NCBI GenBank assembly: GCA_024291935.2
Contig: CM044312.1
Span: 72,063,001 to 72,127,000 of the forward strand
Length of the DNA stretch: 64,000 nt
Source: Okapia johnstoni
Taxonomy: Eukaryota; Chordata; Mammalia; Artiodactyla; Giraffidae
Reading direction: 5' to 3'
Both the position numbers and the translations under genes were made by a program. Positions 34,574 through 47,395 of this stretch are shown piece by piece; within the stretch, counting starts at the first letter, position 1, and every line of letters starts with the position of its first letter. Under the pieces are notes generated by a model. That model did no database searches, was not told the DNA's origin, and was given only the letters and a program-made list of their open reading frames with translations.

Positions 34574-35984
34574 TGAATTTCACCAGGAGCTCAGGAGCGG
34601 TTCACAAGGAAGCCCCCTTCTATTAAGTTAGCTCAGCTTTATGAAAATGAAAGGGCATTGGCGAAAAAGAAAGAAAAGCACCCCCCGCGCTAAAACCCTG
34701 CGTACAAGGCATCGTATCGCGGTTGTGGTTTCCTCGACGATGTCAAGAGTGCCACGTTTTGTGAAATCAGTGCACCTTTTGTGAGGCCTCCTTAGGGTTG
34801 AATTGTGTCTTTCTGGTGAACTTCCCATGGCGACTCAGTAAGTGTTAAAGGAGCACTGATTACATTTACCTTGCGTAGGGGAAATAGGCGATGCTGGATG
34901 CTGGATTTTTTTTAATACCGTGGGGACGTGGGAACCACCAAAGTTGGGTAATATTGGCTTCAGTAAAACCGATGTGAAAGGTGTGAGTGGGTCACACGAG
35001 ACAACAGGATTCTCCTCTGCTGCCAGGGCTTCTGATGAATGAGATTTGCCAGGTCGACGCAAGGCTTTTATTTGTTCTTAGTATTGTTCTGGTGGTGAAA
35101 CTCTCTGCGGAGGTCTTTTCCAGTTGTTTGAAGGAAGGGAACGTGAAAAGAGTAATCCAGGATTTTGATTGAGGGATACTTTTGGAAAATATTCACAGTT
35201 TAAGATTTGTTGATGTGTGAGTTAGGATTTTCTTTTGTTTGCCCCCCACCCCACCCCACCGCAAACACACCATACCACCCTACTTATAGGTAGTAAAGTA
35301 GGTGAAAGATTTCTCAGAATCTTTATTTGCACTCCCAGCAACTGCCTTTATTTTTGTAACAGTTATAATAAAACAAATACTTGCACAAGCCTATTTTCAG
35401 TAAGCTTTTGTTTCATTGGTTTAATGACTGCAGGAAAAATGGTGGGTTTTTTTCTCCATTACTAGTAGGCTTAGAAGCTGCAAACTTGGCATGACTAAAA
35501 GTAATAATGATCTGAGTCATTCTACAAGTAAACTGTGAAATAACTTTGCATTTTAAAGACCTGGTGGTTTTTCCGCACCTCCCCCTACCCAGGGTAAATC
35601 TTCCTCAGTTCATACTGTTCAAAGTTTTTACATTAATAAGAAATACAGTCTTTTGAGGAAGTCAATATATTTTTAGTATCTTGAACACAGAAGGGACGTA
35701 CCTTGACATGGAAACTTATAGGTGCTCCTCTTTCAAATGGCATGTGCTTGAGACAAAAATGGAAAAAGGATTGAAAAGTTCTCTTCCAGCAGTTTGTGTG
35801 CTCCTCCTCTGACGTATTATTTCCGTGTATTGTGTGACGCTCAGCTTGAGCCAGCCATCCACCATGTTTGTTTGAGCATTGAAAAATGAGTCCTCTGGTA
35901 TGGTTCTATGCTTTAAATAGATGTCTATTAGAAATGGACAAGGATGAGGGTCCAAGGAGTTGGTATTTGCTTATATTCAGAAGA

Positions 35985-36165
35985 GATCAGTATTTCTCAA
36001 ACTTAGCACTATTGGCATTTTGGATGGAATATCTCTTTGTTGTGCGAGCTGTGTTGTGCCTTATAGGAAGTTTAGCGGAATCTTTGGCCTCCAACTAATG
36101 TCTCAGGTACTCCTAAACATGCCCTAGGGGCAAGTTTAATCTCAGTTGAGAGTAGCTCTTCTAGA
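35985..36165 (-). mobile_element. MER5A-like hAT-Charlie DNA transposon fossil
   Basis: The + strand reads ATTTCTCAAACTTAGCACTA, TTGGCATTTTGGATGGAATA, TTTGTTGTGCGAGCTGTGTT, AAGTTTAGCGGAATCTTTGG and CATGCCCTAGGGGCAAGTTT, the order of the reversed MER5A consensus. Confidence 0.75.
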
Positions 36166-37909
36166 CTGAAAACTATATACGGAATATGTAGGGTAGAACC
36201 TGAATTTGGATCTCTACCCTGAACTGTAGTGAGAGCTCTGAGAGAGGTGTAGCAGAGTTACGATTTTCAGAAGAAATTAAGTTTTGTTTCTCCATACCAA
36301 TAACATTAGAAAGCTTTCAAAATGACTTAAAATCTTTAGGTAGCTAAATTTTTTCAGCTCTCTTTTCTAGCTTTAGTCTTGTGCTGATCCCACACCTTTT
36401 CTCTGTAGAAATCCCATCATAGCATCATATTATTGGCACAGCATTCCTCCTCGTCTGTCTTACTCCCATCTTACCCTCTACCCTTTTGCCCAGAGTTCCA
36501 ACATTCTAGTTTCTTGGCTTATTCTTGGAATGTTTGAAAAAATATTTCTTTTTCCTAGTTTGACTTTAGCAGTGAAGTGTTGACCTTTGGTTCTTTTGGG
36601 GATTTTTTTTTTTAATTCTTAGTGTGTAAAGAGCTCAATTAAATCATTCCATGTAAAATGCAGCAACTGAATCATCTAGAAGTATAAAATGTTGTCTAGG
36701 TAACCTATAACCAATGTCAATTCCATTTACATCAGGTTTTCTTTCTCTTTAATTATTTTTTTTCTCACCAAATGATTATTTTTTTATTTAAGGCGTAAAG
36801 CACCTAAGGTACCTTTAAGATGGTGTAGTAAATAGTCCATTATATTTCATTTTTTACTAAGGCATGAGTTATCATTTTAGACATCGTGGTTGAGAGATTC
36901 AGGTATAAGACACACATCAATAAAATGTTTTTGGTACTGAATGTCTATGTTATTGGGAAAAAAAATGTATATATTTTAAACTCAGAGGTATTTCACTATC
37001 GTTATTAGGAGCAGTGAATTAGGCCTTACAAAACAGAGAACCTAGTCTAAATGACCTAAAGAAAATTAGGTCAGGGTTTAAGTGGTTCAACCTTTTAGAT
37101 TTAGCTTTCAGGCTTTGGTACTAGAGTAGTAATCCTAAAGAAAGAAACTTATTTTAATAATGAAAGTTTTCTTTCCATTATATGTGACTGTTTCAAGGGA
37201 GAATGTTATTGTTATATCTTTGCGGATGTTACAACTTACCATTTTTTTAAGGGTATATATTATACCTGTTTCAGTGAGACTATATTGTACATATGGGTAC
37301 TTATTACATATTTTATGATAATTTTCAGTGATATATGAGGATAGAGAATATGCCAGTAAAATTTTTACAAATTGTTTTTGAATTATTTGATTCAAGTTAT
37401 CTATTCGAGCTGTTATTCTCTCACTCCACCCATTATCCTTCCCTCCACTGGAGTCATCGCCACAAACAAACAAATACAAATCCACACCTTTTATCTCCTT
37501 TTTTAGCTTCTTAAAATGAGGTGAGGAACTGGATCTCTTCTACTTGGTGAATATTTTTCCATTCCTGCCACCCACGAGCTATTTGAGAAACTATACCGTT
37601 CGATTGCTTTGCTTTCTTTAAACTTTGCCCGTGACTCCTCTAGTTGAGAAATTATGGCATTGCAGAACTTGTGATTTTGCATTGCTTTAGCTATTTCCTT
37701 AGAGTTGGCTCAGGATCTTAGATGTCAGAAAGTTCCTTGAGAGTGAGTGGATCTGGTATTTCAACAGAGGTGGTGAGTTTCTCTCTCCCTCACCTGCTTT
37801 GTATTAGCAGTTACTATAATAGGAGCCACAGGTGGTGTTGATGTATGTTTTGAAAGTGCTGATATTTCTGTATCTTCTCTTTTTCATTCTCATTTTTTAT
37901 AGTTCAGGT

Positions 37910-38260
37910 TCTGCTCCGCCTCTGGCAGCCCAGTTGCAGTAGACTTTCCTGCCTTTGCTCTTTTTCACCTCTAGCCTGCAGTAGGTATCACGCTAACTCC
38001 TTGTCCAGAAAACCATTCGTGACTTCTCCTTTGCCTGTAGAATAAAAGCTTTCTTGTAGACCTGGCTTCCCTCTGTCCTCGCGCTCTTTTCCTTAGGGCA
38101 CCATTCTTCTCCAAACAGGAATGCTTGGCATATGGTGGAGCATATTTGCACTCTGGCTTCCAGCGTGATTTCGCTTTATGCCCTGTCCGCTTCCCAAAAT
38201 ATTGTGAGACTTCAGGAACAGGATCTTTGTAAGTCGTCCTGACAACCCTTTTATTTTGTC
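37910..38260 (+). repeat. Possible L2 3' fragment
   Basis: C/T-rich text with CTTTGCCTGTAGAATAAAAG, AGACCTGGCTTCCCTCTGTC and TTTATGCCCTGTCCGCTTCC resembles the 3' part of L2. Strongly diverged. Confidence 0.35.
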
Positions 38261-38664
38261 AAGTCCATATTTAGTTCTTAATTATGTTAATATCTTGTGT
38301 AGGACTAGGATTCACCTAGAATATAAACCTTATACTTTGCCATTTTCAGTGTTGATGGGAATGTAAACAGAAAGGAAACAGTAAAAGTAAATGACAACCA
38401 AATAAGTGCATGGTATCTAAAAGCAGGTTGATTGGTTTAATAATTTATTTTTAATGAGAACTTTTCACAGTCATTATATTTATTTGATACATTAGGTAAA
38501 TTCAAAAAAATGACAGTGGATATCTGAGGAGGGTCTTTTATGTTGTTATAGTGTAGTATTATACCTTAAAATAATTTTTTTTTATTAAGTCTAGATGTCA
38601 TTTTTTTCTCTTTATTTTCAGACTCTTAGCTATAAAGAACATGAAATTAATTTATCAATGATAG

Positions 38665-40475
38665 TAAATCATTTCAGTTCAGTCACTCAGTCGTGTCTGA
38701 CTCTGCGACCCCATGGAATGCAGCATGCCAGGCCTCCCTGTCCATCACCAACTCCCAGAGCCTCCTCAAACTTAATGTCCATCGAATTGGCAATACCATC
38801 CAACCATCTCATCCTCTCGTCCACTTCTCCTTCCGCCCTCAATCTTTCTCAGCATCAGGGTCTTTTCAGATGAGTCAGTTCTTTGCATCAGGTGGCCAAA
38901 GTATTAGAGCTTCAGCATCAGTCCTTGCAATGAATATTCAGGACTGATTTCATTTAGCATTGACTGGTTGGATCTCCATGCAGTCCAAGGGACTCTCAAG
39001 AATCTTCTCCAACACCACAGTTCAAAAGCATCAGTTCTTTGGCGCTCAGCTTTCTTTATAGTCCAGCTCTCAGATCCATACGTGACTACTGGAAAAACCA
39101 TAGCTTTGACTAGACGGACCTTCGTTGGCAAAGTAATGTCTCTGCTTTTTAATATGCTGTCTAGGTTGGTCATAGCTTTGCTTCCAAGGAGCAAGCATCT
39201 TTTAATTTCATGGCTGCAATCACCATCTGCAATGATTTTGAAGCCCCAAGAAATAAAGTCTGTCACTGTTTCCACTGTTTCCCCATCCATTTGCCATGAA
39301 GTGATGGGACCGGATGCCATGATCTTAATTTTCTGAATGTTGAGTTTTAAGCCAACTATTTCACTCTCCTCTTTCACTTTTCATCATGAAGCTGTTTAGT
39401 TCTTCTTTACTTTCTGCCATAAGGGTGGTGTCATCTACATATCTGATGTTATTGATATTTCTCCCAGCAGACTTGATTCCAGCTTGTGCTTCATCCAGCC
39501 TGGCATTTCACATGGTGTACTCTGCATATAAGTTAAATAAGCAGGGTGACAATATACAGCCTTGACACACTCCTCTCCCTATTTGGAACCAGTCTGTTGT
39601 TCCATGTCCAGTTCTAACTGTTGCTTCTTGACCTGCATACAGATTTCTTAGGAGGCAGGTCAGGTCGTCTGGTATTCCCATCTCTTGAAGAATTTTTCAG
39701 TTTGTTGTGATCCACACAGACAAAGGCTTTGGCATAGTCAATAAAGCAGAAATAGATGTTTTTCTGGATCTCTCTTGCTTTTTCGATGATCCAACAGATG
39801 TTAGCAATTTGATCTCTGGCTCCTCTACCTTTTCTAAATCCAGCTTGAACGTCTGGACATTCACAGTTCACATACTGTTGAAGCCTAGCTTGAAGAATTT
39901 TGAGGATTAGTTTGCTAGCATGTGAGATGAGTGCAATTGTGCAGTAGTTTGAACATTCTTTGGCATTGCCTTTGTCTGGGACTGGAATGAAAACTGACCT
40001 TTTCCAGTCCTGTGGCCACTGCTGAGTTTTCCAAATTTGCTGCCATATTGAGCACAGCACTTTCACAGCATCATCTTTTAGGATTTGAAATGGCTCAACT
40101 GGAATTCCGTCACCTCCACTAGCTTTGTTCGTAGTGATACTTCCCAAGGCCCACTTTGCATTCTAGGATGTCTGGCTCTAGGTGAGTGATCACACCATTG
40201 TGGTTGTCTGGGTCATGAAGATCTTTTTTGTACAGTTCTTCTGTGTATTTTTACCACCTCTTCTTAATATCTTCTGCTTCTGTTAGGTCCATACCATCTC
40301 TGTCCTTTATTGTGCCATCTTTGCATGAAAAGTTCCCTTGGTATCTCTAATTTTCTTGAAGAGATCTCTATAGTCTTTCCCATTCTATTGGTTTTCTCTA
40401 TTTCTTCGCATTGATTGCTGAGGAAGGCTTTCTTATCTCTCCTTGCTATTCTTTGGAACTCTGCATTCAAATATG
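38665..40475 (-). mobile_element. BovB LINE, RT domain to 3' end (antisense to GNAI1)
   Basis: The longest BovB in the window, about 1.8 kb, 5'-truncated. Minus-strand frames in order: MNAEFQRIARRDKKAFLSNQ (40470 down), NKASGGDGIPVEPFQILKDD and DVQAGFRKGRGARDQIANIC with motif A as FIDYAKAFVCVDH (39614-40147), then the YVDD box near 39435-39446, GLKLNIQKIKIMASGPITSW and FELWCWRRFLRVPWTAWRSN (38904-39377). Frames are broken between these parts. In motif A the first catalytic Asp is Val (codon complement at 39719-39721). The endonuclease is missing. Confidence 0.95.
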
Positions 40476-40884
40476 ATACCTATATTATAGGATGTAGTGG
40501 AAGATGTTATTTAAACCTTGAAAAGAGCGCTGTGATTTTTAAGGCAACAATTGAGTGTCCCACCACGATCTTAATTTGTATTTTGTTATGCACTTCTCTC
40601 TACCTTGGAAAATTCAGTATACCACAGATTTACATGGGAGGACCTGATGTATTTGTCATATTTCTAAGTCATGTATTTTTTGGTCACATGTTCTGGCTTG
40701 TAGTGACCCAATGTCTGACATCCTAGAGTGTAACACTGGTGAAACTGGATCCCAGATGGCATTTGACTTGAATAAGCTAAAGTCAACTGCGCCTGATTTT
40801 GTAATGCTTAGGCTGCATTCTGTTATAATTTGTTAAATACTAATTAAAAACTTTAATAGAAGTGGGGCTAAAAATCTTAACAGA
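40476..40884. other. Unassigned intron stretch
   Basis: No feature recognised. The open frame 40415-40726 overlaps the BovB edge and has no motif. Confidence 0.5.
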
Positions 40885-41365
40885 AATGGGGCAAAATAAT
40901 GTTAAAATGAACATTCATTACCGTAAACTTAGTGGCTTAAAACAATGCACAGTTTATTACCTTTACATTTCTGTAGGTCAGACCTTATACCAAACTCAAA
41001 TCAAGATGTTGTTAGGGCTGCTTTTCTTTTGGAGGTTGTAGAAGAGAATCCAGCCTCTGTCTAGAGACTACCTGCTTTCATTGGCTCATGACCTCTTCTT
41101 CATCTTCAAAGCCATCATTGGCTAGTGGAGTCTTTCTCATGTAGCATCACTCTCTTGTCTCCATCCTTCACCTATAAATAAGGACTTTATGATCACTTTG
41201 GGCCCACCCAAATAATCCAGGATAACAGACTTATCTCAAGCTGAGACTTGAACCACATCTGAAAAGTTCCTTGCTTTGGAGGATAACATGCTCATAGATT
41301 TCAGGGACTGGGGGCATGGGCATCTTTGGGGACTGTTATTCTGTCTACTATAATCTGTCCTCTGG
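40885..41365 (-). mobile_element. MaLR-type solo LTR (antisense)
   Basis: The + strand is a reversed MaLR LTR: ACTTAGTGGCTTAAAACAAT, TTACATTTCTGTAGGTCAGA, GCTCATGACCTCTTCTTCAT, CTTTGGGCCCACCCAAATAA and GGGGACTGTTATTCTGTCTA. No internal sequence attached. Confidence 0.68.
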
Positions 41366-41404
41366 CTCCCAAAGATTCATGTCCATCCCACATGCAAAAA
41401 GCAG

Positions 41405-41738
41405 TTGTTGTTGCTATTCAGTCACCAAGTCGTGTCCGACTCTGCATCCTCATGAACTGCAACACATCAGGCTTTGGTGTCCTCCGCTGTCTCCCGGAGT
41501 TTGGTCAAACTCATGTCCACTGAGGCTGTGATGCCATGCAACCATCTTATCCTCTGTCGCCCCCTTCTCCTCTTGCCCTCAATCTTTTCCAGCATGAAGG
41601 AAGGTCTTTTCCAATGAGTTGGCTCTTCACATCAGGTGACCAAAGTATTGGAGCTTCAGCTTCAGCATCAGTCCTTCCAGTGAATATTCAGGTTTGATTT
41701 CCTTTAGGATTGACTGGTTTGATCTCCTTAAAGTCTCA
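41405..41738 (-). mobile_element. BovB LINE 3' fragment
   Basis: The + strand reads TTGTTGTTGCTATTCAGTCA, GTGTCCGACTCTGCATCCTC, CTTCTCCTCTTGCCCTCAAT and CAGTGAATATTCAGGTTTGA. It covers the same C-terminal part of BovB as the next copy 200 bp further on. Confidence 0.88.
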
Positions 41739-41931
41739 GCCCCTTACGGCATCAACTCAACACCCAAAATCTCATCCAGATCTCAGAATCTACTTCTGGT
41801 ATGGGTGAGAATCTTCATATAATTCATACTGGAACCAGATTTCTTTTTATCTGTGAACCTGTGAAACTAGAAAACACATTATCTGCTCCCAGAATATAGT
41901 AAGAATGCTTAGCTTATGAAACAGGCATCAG

Positions 41932-42302
41932 TCAGTTCAGTCACTCAGTCGTGTCCCGACTCTTTGCAACGCCATCAACTACAGCACGGCAGGCTTCCCT
42001 GTCCATCACCAACTCCCAGAGCTTGCTCAAACTCATGTCTATCGAGTCGGTGATGCTATCCAACAATCTCATCCTCTGTTGTCCCCTTCTCCTCCTCCCC
42101 TCAATCTTTCCCAGCCTCAGGGTCTTTTCCAGTGAGTCAGTTCTTCGCATCAGGTGGCCAAAGTATTGGAGCTTCAGCTTCAACATCAGTCCTTTCAGTG
42201 AATATTCAGAACTGATCTCCTTTAGGGTTGACTGGTTTGATCTCTCTGCAGTCCAAGGGACTCTCAAGAGTCTTCTCCAACACCACTGTTCAAAAGCATC
42301 AG
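41932..42302 (-). mobile_element. BovB LINE 3' fragment
   Basis: The + strand begins TCAGTTCAGTCACTCAGTCG. The minus frame 41941-42375 encodes [40 protein letters not shown] and [16 protein letters not shown]. It ends at TTCAAAAGCATCAGGATACC. 5'-truncated. Confidence 0.93.
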
Positions 42303-45300
42303 GATACCAGTAATAGTCATTCTCATTCAAAAAGGGATAAAGTGGAAAGTAAAAGGACTGTGTATTTGGTCCCATACACTTTGCAAAGGCCTACGAACAC
42401 TCTTGGTGACTCTTCTTCTCTTTCTGGCCTCTGGACTCCACCCTTCAATTTTCATCCTTTCTTTTCAAGGAAAGGTAGCACTGTTTTATCAGCCTGTTTC
42501 TTGTCTGTATGATGGTAATCTGACAGCATTCTTTCATTTTGTACTCTTTTCCTCTCCCATTTTCCTATAACCAGTAAGAGAAACACAGGTTGCACCTTCA
42601 ACACTTTGCTTGCCAATCTCCTTGTCTAAATATCCAAGTTTATAGTTCACAAGTTCTGCTTTCCACATAACTGCAGGACATAATTCACTTATGCTTTGCC
42701 ATGAAATAACAAGGCTTCCCTTTCCTCTAGTTTCTCATAATACGTTCTTCCTTTCCATCCAAATTCTTAGCAGCAGCACATGTTAAGTACACCTATTTGT
42801 TGAAAGTCTGTTCATGATGGTATTTAGTTTGCTCTACCATCTTCGTCACTTTCTTCTGAGTCTCACCAAGGGAGCCATTAATATCTGTATTTTTAGAAGC
42901 ATGTCCAGGCAAATCTTGCCTTTTTCTGTCCTGCTCCTCAAAATTCTTTCAGTTCCTACCCATTGCTTAATTCTAAAGCCATTTCCACATTTTTAGTATT
43001 TGTTGTAGCAACGCTTTACTTCCAGATACCCTCACTGATAATCTCATGTTTAACTTTAGGGATGCATAATGTTGGTAATTTTATGTCCTTTGGTCCCTTG
43101 TAATTTACTTAACTGTTAGGGTAACAGCGAAACCATCAGTTTCTGGTGCTTCATATTGAGCTTATGGTATTTCACTTGAGACGTAGTGTGAATGAGGAAG
43201 ACTTTTCCTTTGTTTGCCTCCTCTTCAGTGAAGTTTTTCCAGACCAGCCAGTCTAAGTTAGGCAGGAGCCAGCAGGGGTGCTCAGAAGCTCACCAGTGTA
43301 TTCTTTATGTCTTGCTGGTCTTCGTCTGGTGAGAATTGCCATCGGTTGCATTTGTTAAGTGTGGTTCATATTTTTGGTATTTTTCCTTAGGTTTGCTAAA
43401 TCCTTGGGAGAATTTACAGTCTACTTAGGGAAAGAAAATGTATATATAAAGATAACGCCTCACAGTGGAAAATGGGGGAGAAGTGGCAGAAGAGACACCG
43501 GGGGAGGGGACTGCTTTGTTGATCTTGTGCGATGCGGATGGGTGCGGCACGAACCTCAGAAATGAATGGTTACAGATCTGCCTGTTGCTTCATGTAGTTC
43601 TGAGGGACTTTGGATTCTGTCAGCTGTAAGCTTTGTATTGTACCTCAACCTACAATCTAGAGGAGACTTTGCCATCTGTAGTTTACTATTCTTACTTTTT
43701 CCATGTATAAGGACTTTTATTCCTCCAGGGGTTTGTTGTTGTTCTGTAGGAAGACTATCCACTTGTGAAAGGTGGTTGACCCAGAACTTGGGCGGTAAAA
43801 TGTTTTCCTGAAGACCTTGGGCAAGTTATCCAGTTACGTAAGCCTCAGTTTTCTATAAATTCCAGACGATAAGTAGGGCTGGGAGACAAAGTAAGGTAAT
43901 GTATCTTCAGTACTTAGAGCAGTTGTTCATGGCACACGCATCTTAATCAGTATTGATATAAGCTGTTATTGTAAATACTTCAGAGACTTCTTGAAATCAG
44001 CCCTCCCTCCCTGCCTCCTTGCAGTTTGATCCATTTATGGTCACAAATATTAAATCCTTTTGTTGGCTCTTCTTAGCAAAGGGTGTGTACATAGCTGAAG
44101 AAGTATAAAATCAGTCGTAATTACTAGTTTCCAATCCCACCTTAGCTTCCTTCTGCGACTTGGATTTCTGTTAACAGACTCCCCACTGGGAATAGACCAG
44201 CTAAATACCTATGCTAGGCTAAGAATTCTGTAGAGAGTGAATTTTGAGTAAATAGAAAACTTTACAAATGGTTTAGAGGTGATTTTCTTTCCATTTTCTT
44301 ACCCATTTGTAGAATAAATGCAGCAATTTCCTGCAAACTTTCCTTTAATCTTTCTTAAAAATAAAACAGCTGTTAATATAAATTATGAAACATAATTTAA
44401 GTTGATTCAAATGAATATGCCATTTATCGCGGAAGTTTATGATTATTTCCCACAAATTTGAGAACTTTTCTGAAACTTCCTGTATTGCTAACTCAAATAG
44501 ATTCCCAATAAAACTCCAGAATTAAAATGAATTTACTTTTAAGAGAGAAGCAGCATCTCTTGGAAAGTGGTCATAACCTTGAAATAAAAACAATGAAACA
44601 TTGAATTTGTTACAGTACTTACGCATTTTAATAATTTTTCAAAGGAGTCCCTTAAGACTTAATCTTGAATTACCTGGAATTGTTCTGTTTACCATGCCTA
44701 TTTAACCTATTTCAGGCTTCTACCAGATTTTTTTTTTATCCTTGTAATATACCTATCTAATCTACAGTATATTTTTTCTTGTTTGGGCACATGCCTTTTA
44801 TTTATTTAAGGAGCATGGAACCTGTAAGTAAACCACATTTAAGATCAATATAATGTAGTAGGAGAAGAAAACTGCCTTCTGATTAGTAGTGTTGAAGTTA
44901 ATCTTTTGAAGAATAACATATTTCTATGCAATTTAAAAATTTGATCCACCGAGTTTTTACGAACTGAGCACATCAGTGTCCCTAACAACCAGATCAAGGC
45001 ATACCTGCCAGAGATGTGTTGTGACAGTACAAAGTGGTGATGCTGGTCAGTGGAGTTGCTGGAAATGATGAGATGGTGCTCCCCCAACTCAAGGCCAGTG
45101 CTCTGCGCTGGCTTCAACTCCTTCATCCTCTCTCGGCAGACAGGACGTTCCCACCCTCTCTGATTCTGTCCTCTTCACACTCCCTTAAAGTCTCCTGTGT
45201 CCTGTTCCATAAATATTCTCAAGTCATGCCTGGCATTAAAAGTAATGAAATCCAGGCAAAAATTAAAAGTAATAAAATCATACACTCCTTTAATAATGTT

Positions 45301-47239
45301 TCACCCCATATTTTGTCATCTAAACTTTTCAAAATACTAGGCTATATTCCCATCATTTTCACTTTTAATTCAGTATTTAAGCTGCTTTATGTTTTAAAAT
45401 TGTGGACTTTTCTAGTGATACAGAATTATTGGAAACTGTACAAACGCTCATGGAATGCACACCAATATCTTTTCTAAAGAGATAATGTCTTGTGACTTTG
45501 CTCTGTTCACTGAAGTTTCTTTGATTAGTTTTGGCTTCTCATCCTAACTCTTCCACATCTCTTAACCTCTCTCCTGTTTTTTGGTTTGTTTTTTTTTCCA
45601 TCCTTTTTTGTGTGCTACTTAGATAATCTTCTACTTTACTTTCTCAATTCAGTAATAAATTAATGTGCCTTTTAACATGTGGTTTTTTTACTTCTAATGG
45701 TGACAATTTTATTTCTGGAAACTGTTTCTAATCTTTTTTAAAATATTTTTTGTCTTTTAAAAAGTCACTTTTATTAATACTACCTTCATAGTCTCTTTGC
45801 AGCTACTTGTAGTGTCTTGACTGTATCTCATGGTAAATAGATTGTACTCTGTTGTAATTTTTTTTGTGAGCATATATTAACCAGTACATGGCCTGTGTGA
45901 ATCCCGGGCACCCAGTATTGGCTGCAGTTTTCCTCTCAGTTTTTGGAACTGAGGGCAGAGGACAGGTTTATTTCTCATTTACCTAACACGGTGTTCCAAA
46001 ACTGGAGGCGTCATCTCTCCTCCACTCACTAAACCACCTTCTTCCTGTTTCCTTCTTCTTAGTTCCTGTCACCACCAGACCTTCACTTTTTGTTTGTTCT
46101 CATACCTAATTAGTCAAAATCACCGTTGACTTTATTTTCTAAGTACTTATTTTCCTGCCTTACTTTTTTTTTTTTTTTTTACCATCCAGCAACCTTGAAT
46201 TTGAACATTTATGGTTCCTGTCATTCCTGTGCTCTTTTTTTTTTTTTTGCTTCCCTCTACCCTTCGCTTATGTGGTCTCTGCTTAGGTTGAGAGGTATGT
46301 GTGTGTATGCGTGTGTGTGTGCGTGACCATGTGTGTGAGCCCAGTGGGGAGGGTCTTCTGGGGATCCTCATTCACTTCCACTGTGCCCGTGACCCTGACA
46401 GACAGCTTGTTTCCTGTCTGTCGGCATCCACTGCTGAAGTAGGGGTATCCGTGCTGGTCCATTATGTCTCATTGTAATCACAGCCGGGACCATCTGTCTC
46501 ACTGCCGTGGCTATCCTCTGTCTCTAGTGGTGCTGTGGGCCTCCTGGTCTCCCCCTTTCCAGACAGCCCTTTGCTGCAGAGCCAAAATGTGGTAGCCAAG
46601 CTGTGAGCCCCCTGAGAGCTCTGCCTTCTCTAGTCACCTCAAGCATGTGGAAGGTTCTGTGTGGCATCGATGCTGCGGTGATGCCAAGGTGCTGGAGGGA
46701 GACAAACTTGCGTGTTCTCTGCAGAATCACACCATTAGGCTGCCTGGATGTGTTGCTGCCTTAGGCGACTGACTTTCTTCTCCCAGGATCCCAAATAGGC
46801 CCCTCTGCCTTTAGCAGTCCCTTCTGTGACATCCCATTCACACCTGAAACGTGGGCTCAAAGAGAAGATCAGCGTAGAGATGATTCCGTACCTCCTTTGT
46901 CCCCGTGTGCCTTTTGCAGTTGTTCCCAGACCACTGAGTGCCTTGGGCTGCCAGGGTTGAGGTCTCTGCCATGTGATACCTGGAAAGTACGCCATGTGTA
47001 TTCACCCATTTCTGTCTTGATGACACTAATGAACCCTTTTCTGCCTCTTTCCCATTATTCATGTAAATGTGAAAGAGAAAAAAACCACAAAAAAATTTAA
47101 AATATTTCTCACATTACAGTCTCTCTTGTCCTTTACATTCCTGCTCTGAAGTTGGTTTTTTTCCACTACTGTCCTAATTGTGAGTTCTTGCTGCTCCATA
47201 TGTGCTCACCTTTATTTTGCTAAAGCAGCTCTTTTTAAA
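42303..47239. other. Intron stretch of 4.9 kb without young repeats
   Basis: Only an old MIR (43795-43960), T-runs (46165-46180, 46237-46248) and a GT/GC-rich simple stretch (46294-46332) are seen. Open frames such as 43566-43811, 45034-45477 and 46735-46995 have no recognisable motif. A short repeat, ATTAAAAGTAAT[G/A]AAATC, occurs twice near 45236 and 45263. Confidence 0.5.
43795..43960 (-). repeat. MIR SINE
   Basis: GAAGACCTTGGGCAAGTTAT, AAGCCTCAGTTTTCTATAAA and CAGTACTTAGAGCAGTTGTT follow the reversed MIR core. Confidence 0.7.
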
Positions 47240-47395
47240 CACAAAAAGATAAGTTGGAATCTTTTAAAACACAGGTTCTAATTCAGTAGGTCTGGGGTGG
47301 GATCTGAGTTTCTGCATTTCTCACAAGCTCAGAGGGGATCCCTTGGCTGCTGACCCACAGTCCAGGCCGTAGTTGGAGAAGCAAATTCCTTGAGT
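47240..47395. mobile_element. Probable hAT-type (MER-like) DNA transposon fossil
   Basis: TTCTAATTCAGTAGGTCTGG, GGTGGGATCTGAGTTTCTGC and TTTCTCACAAGCTCAGAGGG match the same non-autonomous hAT-Charlie-like group as 6530-6690, in the other orientation. Confidence 0.5.
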
